DNA of 64,000 bases from Platanthera guangdongensis (lineage: Eukaryota; Streptophyta; Magnoliopsida; Asparagales; Orchidaceae): contig CM077151.1 in the NCBI GenBank assembly GCA_039583875.1, positions 23,616,208 to 23,680,207 of the forward strand, written 5' to 3'. Below the pieces are notes generated by a model that saw nothing but the letters and a program-made list of their open reading frames with translations, searched no databases and was not told the DNA's origin. Each line of letters begins with the position of its first letter. Within the stretch, counting starts at the first letter, position 1. Below, piece by piece: positions 25,701 to 34,700 of the stretch. The position numbers and the translations under genes were made by a program.

Positions 25701-28700
25701 TCGTGTAAGTGAGAGAACTTCAGTTTGTGTTGGAATTCGCGGAGCCACTTGTATGGGAGTGATTGAATTTAGGGTGTTAGGTTTGTGGCTTCTCTCGAGT
25801 GTTTTGAGAATTCGTGGATCCTCTACTTGTGAGAGTGAGGGAAAATTCTCCCGGGTGCCCGTGTGCGATAGCGGACGACCTCGGAGTGAGAGATCGAAGG
25901 TGACGAGTAGTTCCTCGCGTGATCGCCTTCGACTTCGAATACGGAAGACGTCTCTTCCGTGGGTAATTATTTCTATCTCTTACTTTGTGTGTGTCTCAAT
26001 ATTTTCTCATAGGTTAATAGACTCTTTGTTGGGTTTTCACCCAAATTTCGTCAGCAAACGATACGTCGAAAACTCCAAACGGAAACGTATTTGGAGTTCA
26101 TGATTTCTGTTGTGCTACGACAAGGGGAACGGAACGAAAATTGTGAACTTCCTTCTCCGGATTTGAAATTGAACCGTTTTATTCAAGAATATTCATTTTG
26201 AAACAAAATAGCGCTTTTGTGCGTTACAAATAATTTAGTTGTTTCATTTCTTAAATTCATGCAAATTTCGCTCAAAATTTTATCAAAATTATTTTAATCA
26301 TCGCATGCATTTACAGTTTCCTAGAAAAAGCAGACAGACGCGTAAACCCTACGCGTCGTCCTGCATCAAATTGGTATCAGAGCCAGGTTCCAAAAAATTT
26401 CTAAGTTTTGGGATCCGCCCTGTGTAGAATAGGAACCCGCATAGCTTTTAAATTTTTTTCCAAAAAACAAATAGAGATTTTTTTAGTATCATTATTGCAT
26501 TTGACTTGTGTGTTCGAATGTATCTGCGTAGAGAAAGGATGCATCGTGTTGAACGTGGTTAATCGAGCCATGGGAACGAAGGGGAACCACCCCAATGGTT
26601 TTTACCTTTCGCCCACCAAATGACGGCATTAACTGAGAGTACATGTCAGTTGCGTAAAATGTCAGCACACCTTAGAGGTAGGGTGAGTAGATTAGAAATA
26701 CCCCCTCGAGCGTCAATGCCGCCTCAAATTCGAGATGAGCATTCGGTCCGTGCACATTACGATGTTCCTCAACATTATGTAGAAAGATCTACATTTATGA
26801 GGAATCCATTATATGAGGATCACGATTACACTTACACTCACTCCTACCGAGATCCGTCACGGAGATCGTTACGACACTTCGATGATTATACTCGATCACC
26901 GTATACCACTGCCAGAGATCGTGTTGACCCACCAACACGTTCTCATTATAGAGACGATCCGTACGATGATCATCGTCGTTATTATCCTCGTACCCGAGTG
27001 GATCCTATTGGTCCCTCGACACCTTATTATGAGGATAGGATTCAGTATCCCTCTAGTTATCGATACTACACGTCTCCTTTATATGAGGAATCTGAGACTG
27101 CATATGTGCGACCACCATCACACGTTCGTAAGACTTATGATCATCCACGGGCACGACATGGTTATGATATGGACACTCATCATGATTACCCTCGAACTAT
27201 CTATAGAGGTCACTATCGTCACGAGTACGTCACACCTAGCGATCCTCCTAGTGTTCTGAAGGTGAACATGATGATAGATATTGAGGGGCAGCAAGAGCCT
27301 TCTACTGCCCGAAGCAGGGAGACATCACCGACTCTATCTGATGTTCTAGTACAGGATGTGTGGAGTCAACCCACATGTGAGTCTGCTCCACTTAGTGAAC
27401 CCCCCCTGATTCGATATCGACTAGCTCTCTTTTGAGTGTAGATTCCCTGCACACTTCACCTAGTGGCGCATCGAGCCACACCGCCACACCCGATGACGCA
27501 TCGAGTCACATCACCACACCTGATGGCGCACCGAGTGACATTACGATTGAGAGTCGAGAGTCTAGTAGTGATCTCAAGGTAGTAACCCCCACCCTATCTG
27601 GGAGTATGACTCCTTCTGATGGTTCATTTTTGGAGGACCATCACTCGACTGATAGGTCATTTGATGACCCTTCTATGGAGCCTCCAGATGAGCCCCCTCG
27701 TCCTTATGTGGATGAGCTTTATCTGGATAGTACACTTGCGAATTTTAAGACATGGGTACCTGCTCCATTGTCTCACTTGATGTCGATGGTGCTTGAGCAT
27801 TGTCATCTAGTCACTCACACTCTAGATGAGTTATGGGACGTGCCACCTATTGATCATCGTCTTCACGATGAGTTTTCATATGTCCCACCTGGTGAGCCTC
27901 CGGATGCCTCACTTTCCCCTAACACATTTATTACGGCTGTCACACTTCGTGCATATTTATCTGAGAACACTTCATCTGTTGTTCCTGCTTCACTCGGTGC
28001 GCCATCAGGTGTGGCAATAGTAGAGATTACAAATCAACCATAGGTTTTGTTTTCTGCAAAATCATTCAACATATATTGATTTTCTTGGATCGCAGGTAAT
28101 GGAGATCACCTGTTGCTGCTTCGCGACCTGCTCTCGGAGCTTGCTCGCCTGCTTCCTTAGCTTGTCCATTACAACCTCCGGTGAACTCCGGTGCTCCGCC
28201 AAACGAAGCCTGAATCTCTCTCGCCGGGGATCTCAATCTGAGCTTGAGGGTGATGTGAATTCAGTGTAAAAAATCGAAGGAAATTAGGGCAAATTTTGAA
28301 GAACGAACAATGGAATGTTGTTCATCAATGTCATACGCGCAAAGTTTAATGTGTAACGAACGGCGAGATTTCCAGAAAAATGGTTAATCAGCTCAATTTT
28401 TGAAAGGCATTTTTTGCAGCTTACACCCCCTAATTATCCTATTTTGAAGTTTTGCAAATTTTTAAAATTGCATCTTTAAATTATAAATTTATGGCACTTT
28501 GCACCCAACGCTGAAATTTTGGGGTTATTTAGGCGGAAGCGATAATGACGGAAGCACGTACGACCACGACGCCAGCCTTTCGATGATGATTTTCGCAACC
28601 GCCATTACAGCTGATACGGCTACAGCCCACGACCACAGTTCCGACAGTTCCGCCCACCTCAAGCTTTTGTCATGGCTGATCTCCACGAAGTTAATGGTTA

Positions 28701-31700
28701 AGGGGAGGTTATTGCATTTCAGTTTTTCCTTCTGCACCCTATAAAAGGGGAATATGTATGTTGTTATTAGAGGTGATTGTCGAATATTGAAATTGAAATT
28801 CCTATTAGAAATTAGGTGCGATTGAAGCTCTGGTGAGGGTTGTAGGTGTTAGGTGTGTGTTGTCGTTACTTTCCTCTGGAGAAGATGAACAGTTTATTTG
28901 ACGTTAGATATCGGGAAAATAGTTGTTGCTTATATTCTGTTTTCCTGTTGCTGTGAATGAAAAAAAAAACTGAAGTTTATTGTTTCCTGCGCGTGAGTGT
29001 AGGTGATTAATTTCTATCTGGAATTAAGTTTGCATAGTTTCTTCAGGAGTGTCGTTTAAAAAATTGTGTTTCATGTTCTTGTAAATCCTGAGATGAAGTA
29101 AATGGTGATGAACAGTGAAAGAGAATTTATGCTATTGAAATGTCTTGTTGCCGAGTTAGCGAGGACAGTGAACAGTAATTTTAATGTTACTGTGTGGTAA
29201 CCTGTTGGCAGTAGGTTATTTAGTAAAGAAATTAGGTCTTATTTTGATTCGTGGATCCACTTTCGTGTAAGTGAGAGAACTTTAGTTTGTGCGTTAGAAT
29301 TCGTGGAGCCACTTGTATAGGAGTGATTGAATTTAGGGTGTTAGGTTTGTGGCTTCTCTCGAGTGTTTTTAGAATTCGTGGATCCTCTACTTGTGAGAGT
29401 GAGGGAAAATTCTCCTGGGTTCCCGTATGCGATAGCGGCCGACCTCGGAGTGGGAGATCGAATGTGACGAGTAGTTTCTCGCGTGATCGCCTTCGACTTC
29501 GAATACGGAAGACGTCTCTTCCGTGGGTAATTGTTTCTATCTCTTCCTTTGTGTGTGTCTCAATGTTTTCTCATAGGTTAATAGACTCTTTGCTGGGTTT
29601 TCACCCGAGTTTCGTCAGCAAATGCTACGTCGAAAACTCCAAACGGAAACGTATTTGGAGTTCATGATTTCCGTTGTGCTACGACAAGGGGAACGGAACG
29701 AAAGTTGCGAACTTCCTTCTCTGGATTTGAAACTGAACCGTTTTATTCAAGAATATTCATTTTGAAACAAAATAGCGATTTTGTGCGTTACAAATAATTT
29801 AGTTGCTTCATTTCTTAAATTCATGCAAATTTCGCTCAAAATTTTATCAAAATTATTTTAATCATCGCATGCATTTACGGTTTCCTAGAAAAAGCCGACG
29901 GGCGCGTAAACCCTGCGCGTCGTCCTGCATCAGTATGAGTGAACGTGCAGTTAACAGGCAGTTCCAGACGGAGGTTTAGAGGGGTTTCAGGAGGTATTGG
30001 AAGAATTAATGGGCAATTTTGAAAACAGGGGGGTGAAGCTCACCGAGAAAACAGCGGGATAAACTCTACTAGGTGTCGCATCCAGTATTATGTGACATCG
30101 CACTGCGGGGGATTACAAAATGAGGAAATCTCTTTAAAATTTTGTGATGCCCTGAAATAAACTCAACATACATATTTATAGGAGAGCCACACATCAGACG
30201 TGCAGTTATTGGCCGATGCAATAAACGCTAAAACACACAAAAAACATGAGACAAAAATAAAATCAACACATACAAAATATGTTGTCGACACTCTGAATGC
30301 GACAACTAGCACAGATCATCCATATGGCGACCCTAATCCTCCCTCTAGCGAATGTAAACCTGAATGAGCCTCGATGTGGTTCAGCCCGACTGTGAACTAT
30401 GATCACCATCATATAGAATGCAATAAATTAAAATGGAAATGACATAAATGGAAGGCCGTCTATTTTTCCAGTAAGCTTCAGATGATCTAAGTTAATTGAT
30501 CGCAGCTTGACAACAATATCTAGAAGCAACCGTGGGATACATGATGGTCAACATAAAGACATTGGCATCAATTGATTCGAAGTTCGTGGGAAGGAACTTC
30601 AAAGTCCTTGTATTATTTCAAGTATAGGATGCAACTATCTTATAAATTTGCAACATAAATAACTACAGTACTACACGCTCATTCGTATGATGCTATTTTG
30701 GCAGGAGGGCGCATTCAGGAAAGGTGTAAATATGGCATTTCATATTTATTATGCATCTCACTTTTTGTTATTTTTATTATTTCGTTCTTTATTTGAGCTT
30801 GTCTTTTTTGTTATTGTATTAGTTCGTTTTTTTATTTAGTCGTTGTAATCTTTGTATTTATACATGGGTGTCTTATGAACAGGGTATGCTAAAACAAATC
30901 TTGTGTTTGGCATCAAGAGGTTAGGGCTCACTCATATTCCCTCCTCACAGACTCTCGGTGGTTGTTGCTTCCCTCAAGCGCTTTGTCTCACTTTCTCCAT
31001 CGACGCCCCCGCCTAGGACACCGTGGAAAGGAACAAAATCTCCTCTCACTATAGGTAAGTCGAGAAGATCGAGGAGAATCAAATATTTTAAATATTCTCC
31101 ATCTTCTACCTCTGTTGCATCTCATCTGGTGACACGATCTCTGACAACTTGGTATCATAGCCGACTATGATGGGATCGACTGACCCTATGAAGGCAATGT
31201 TTGAGAGGATGCATAAGGTGATGATGGGTCAACTTGTCGTGTTTAAAAATCGGTAAGAAGTCATCTTGTCCGACCTCTCTGCCCACATGGGGAGTCTCTT
31301 TCTACTTCTACGTGTTAGTGGCGATTTTCATTGTGACAAGACCGGATGCAGCTTTCATGAAGTATCTCCCTCCTATGGCCACGAGGAAGAAATCCACAGA
31401 GGGTGCTACAAGAACAACACCCGAAATCATTATGTCAATGTGGAGTTTCTGACATACAGCAGCAAGAGCGACCATCTTGGTGGTTAACCTGAATACCTAA
31501 AGTGAGTAGTTTTTCGCCAATCAACAGTCATCGGCGCAGAGTGGATCTCACTCGCAGCCTACCATTTGGAAGGGACAGCCCAAATGTGGCTTCTTCGCTT
31601 GGACATGAAGAAGATCAATATGACATGGGACAACCTCAACCAATACACTGTCACATGTGGTTTGGACTGCCGATGTGGAACAAATACATGAGGGTGTTGA

Positions 31701-34700
31701 TCTCCCTCAAACATACTTGAGCTATAAATGACTACTTTAAGACATTCCAAAAACAACTGATGCATGATCCAAACATCTGCCTTGAGCAGCAAGTCACCAT
31801 CTTTACTATCGGGCTTCAAGAGCGTCTATGTTCGTATGTTGAAATTGAAGGTCCTCCAGATCTCATCACCATCATGATCTTAGCAAGGATCTGTGGCCTC
31901 CGCCTTCGGCCAAATCAGACTAGTGAAAATGCATCAACTGCCACTTCTTCCCAGGAACCAAGCACTAAACCGACAAGACCATCTCCTTGGGGTGGGAAAC
32001 GGGAGGCTAGTGGCGGCCCCACCCCCTTTCATCGAGCGGCTATCTCCGTTGGATGGAGGAGGGTGATAAAGGGCTTTGTTTCAATTGTGACGGGCTTACT
32101 CACCCAGATATCGGTATAAGAAGTTGTTATGGCTGGAGATAGAGGATGATTGAGGATATAGGCCAGATGGAAGAGGATGAGCTAGAGATCTCTTACCATG
32201 CCCTGATAGGAGCCGTTGAATAACTTCAAGAAGGCGTAATCGAACTTTGAGCTTGACGACGAACTCAATCTGAAGGGGGAAGTGATATCATAAGTGCAAT
32301 TGTGGGACGTTATTTTAGTAGGATGGAATATCCCGGGAAGATGTAGATACAGCATATTTCACATTTATTGCGCATCTCGGTGTTTTTTGTCCTTATTTTG
32401 TCATTTATTTGGGCATGTCATTTTTGTTATTTTATTTTTTTTCTTTATTTTGACACGGTAATCTTTGTATTTATATACAGGCATGTATTATGATCAGGCA
32501 TGCTGAAACAAAATCTTGTGTTTGGAATGAATAGGGTTATAAATTCTATATTATCTCCCCACCGACTCTAGATGGTTGTTGCTTCCCTCTGGCGCTCCGT
32601 CTCACCTCAACCATCAATGTAGCCTTCTAGGACACCGCGGAAAGGCTCTGAATTTCCTATATCACCATAGGTCAGCTGAGAGGATCGAAGAGAAGTAACC
32701 ATCGGCGACAATCTCCAATTTCTTCCTCCGTCTCATCTTATCTTGTGGCACAATCCATGGCACTGGCTTGTGGCAATAACAGAGGCCAATATTTTAATAA
32801 AAGTATTCATCCGTGCATATTAAAAGGAAAATAGACAAATAAGTATTTGATGTGTTAAACCAGCTCTTCAAATATTATTTCGAACAATATATATCCATGT
32901 TATTGATCCAACTGAACATATGGCAACAATTGGTACACAAAAGAAAAGTCAAAAAGAATTGTATTCTTCTAGTGTTCATAACATAAATTCAAAATTCATA
33001 AAGAACGAAACAGGTCATGACAATATCTATAATCCTAGAGAATTATCCAGAGCATTAACAGCAATGTTACACATCAACGTCACTTATATGATTAGCTCTC
33101 AATGATACTAACTCCAAAATGGATGAAGGAATGAAAGCATGCTTCAAAAGGAGAGTAGAAAGCTAACAAAATATAAAGAAGTACACACACACACATATAG
33201 ACTCTTGTGATGAAGAACTCAAACTAGTCTTTATTGAGCCCCAATAAATACAATATTAGGAAAAACAAAAATCAGTCATCATGATTGAGTTTTAAAGATA
33301 GGTGCTCTGCAGCATACCTTTGCAGCAAGTATGAAAATGTCATTTGTTCCTGGAAAAAAACACCAAAAGCAAAGAACCAATAGAATCACCTAATTTTTTC
33401 AAATAATTATTCTCATAGAAACAATACAAAAACACATAATCCAATGTCCCATACAGTTATTTTAGTGATCTGGTACACTCAGAGCGGAATAGAAGACCTT
33501 AACAAGTTTGTTAATCATTTAACGCTGAAGATGATGAATATTTTACATTTCTATGTGAAAACAGAGCCTTAGGAGAGCAGAGAGATATGTCTTGCAATAA
33601 ACAACTTACCGTTTGCATGTTCAATAAATCGAACAACTGCAGCTTGCCGCAAGGAGTCTGATCCCTTCCCGGTGCACAGTAAAGAATGAACAGATTCCCA
33701 GTCATATTCTGCGCATGGTTTACTATATAGCATTGAAGGTAAATAGGTCAAAACTATCCAATTATGATAATAAACTGCAACTATGAAAAGGGATCACTGT
33801 GTGTACGGAAATTAATAGATCTTACTCTCAGAAGTGAGTTCAAGCGTTTGTTTAGCTGAAAATGGATGGAATCATTGAACTGAGTTCTCAGTTTTGAAAC
33901 TCGACTTAAAACGATGAGAAGCGAATTTTTATCTTTATGTAAAGAAATCACCTACGGATTTTTTTTTAAATCACCTTCGAATTTGCTTGTGTACTTCTAA
34001 TGATAATAGAATAATATTAAACAAATGAATGATTACACTTATAGCAATGAAGTAATGAAAATTTAACGAGGGTGCGCAAAAATAAAACTCAGGGCAACCC
34101 AAACACACATAGGAACTAAGTTCACAGGAAGTGAGGACCTGCAAAGCAAACAAATATATGCAAATCTCACTTCAAAATAAGATCTAAATACTTGGAATGT
34201 GAAAACTAGCCCTTGAAGTAACAAGTTTATTACCTGCAATAATGCTCTTCTTCACAACCACCAAGACAAGGAACAATAGAAGGTAAGACAAACAGTTTAG
34301 AGTGAGGTAAAGACATATTGCCGCTCATTAGCAATTCCAAAACCTCCTTTGAGAGAGAACTTTTTCTCCGAGAATTTTTCCCTGCATTATTTTTATTTTC
34401 CTGAGTGCACAAATCATCTTCATTCTGAAAATCCGATGAGCTTGATGCTGCATTATCACCAGAAAAGCTCCCATGATCACACTCATCTTTACTAGAAAAC
34501 CCCGATAAATAGAGTTTTCGACCAATCTGAAGTTCCACTGAACCAATGAACCGAAAACAAGAGCTACATACAAAACAGTCAACCTAAAACATTAGAGGAA
34601 AGACGAGTTCAGAAATGGAGAAACTTCCACCCCATCAACTGATTTAGAAATAAACAAATTGATAAGAAAAAGATGACGGTCCATAGATTCATTAATTAGT

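Larger units (their letters stand above)
24595..29932 (+). mobile_element. LTR retrotransposon A (5,338 bp), non-autonomous, gene-capturing
   Basis: Perfect 5-bp duplication GTATG at 24590-24594 and 29933-29937, TGGTGGAGACC start and CCTGCATCA end. The uninterrupted site is preserved at 21082 in the other G1 LTR. Layout: 5' LTR 24595-26368, primer site TGGTATCAGAGCC 26372, two overlapping gag-like frames 26620-28043, captured host sequence 28060-28528, and a 3' LTR beginning only at about 28529. The LTR ends match the chromovirus derivative B (48701-53796), which is therefore a plausible relative of A's helper. There is no pol. The LTRs differ by a few percent by eye plus a 37-bp gap, so A is younger than G1. 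Confidence 0.9.
18658..30411 (-). mobile_element. Non-autonomous gypsy element G1, with nested hAT and LTR element A
   Basis: The outer limits are LTR ends flanked by TAAAG (18653-18657) and TATAG (30412-30416), a 5-bp target duplication with one mismatch. The element runs on the minus strand: 5' LTR 30411-23613 (interrupted by element A), primer site at 23612-23588, internal 23612-21555 (2,058 bp, gag-like only), polypurine tract at about 21577-21555, and 3' LTR 21554-18658 (interrupted by a hAT element). The two LTRs align along their whole length once the insertions are removed, with roughly 15-20 percent difference by eye, so the insertion is old. No pol is encoded. Confidence 0.85.
23613..30411 (-). 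mobile_element. G1 5' LTR, split by element A
   Basis: LTR halves 23613-24594 and 29938-30411 join across element A and its GTATG duplication to match the other G1 LTR. A TATTTATA box lies near 30174. Confidence 0.85.
30680..32762 (+). mobile_element. Gag-only gypsy element G3
   Basis: Two related LTRs: about 30690-31146 and 32283-32762 (shared TTTCA.ATTTATT.TGCATCTC, TTTGTATTTATA.A, AATCTTGTGTTTGG, GGTTGTTGCTTCCCTC, AGGACACCG.GGAAAGG). The primer site TTGGTATCATAGCC is at 31149 and a purine tract CTGAAGGGGGAAG lies before the second LTR. The internal part (about 1.1 kb) has only a gag remnant. The left LTR limit and a target duplication could not be fixed. Confidence 0.75.
10793..33317 (-). 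other. ATXR2: ATXR2 giant intron (~22.5 kb) filled with nested transposons
   Basis: The donor GTATGC follows exon d at 33317 and the acceptor TTTTTCAG precedes exon e at 10793. Inside are copia C6, gypsy G2, gypsy G1 with hAT, LINE and element A insertions, and gypsy G3. The only stretches that could be original intron are short: about 10793-10963, parts of 14.3-18.6 kb, 30412-30680 and 32763-33317. The other ATXR2 introns in the window are 195-511 bp. Confidence 0.8.

Noticed and set aside
28060..28528. A resident SH3P gene starting here
   Set aside because: It lies wholly inside element A between its gag frames and 3' LTR, and only the first exon is present.
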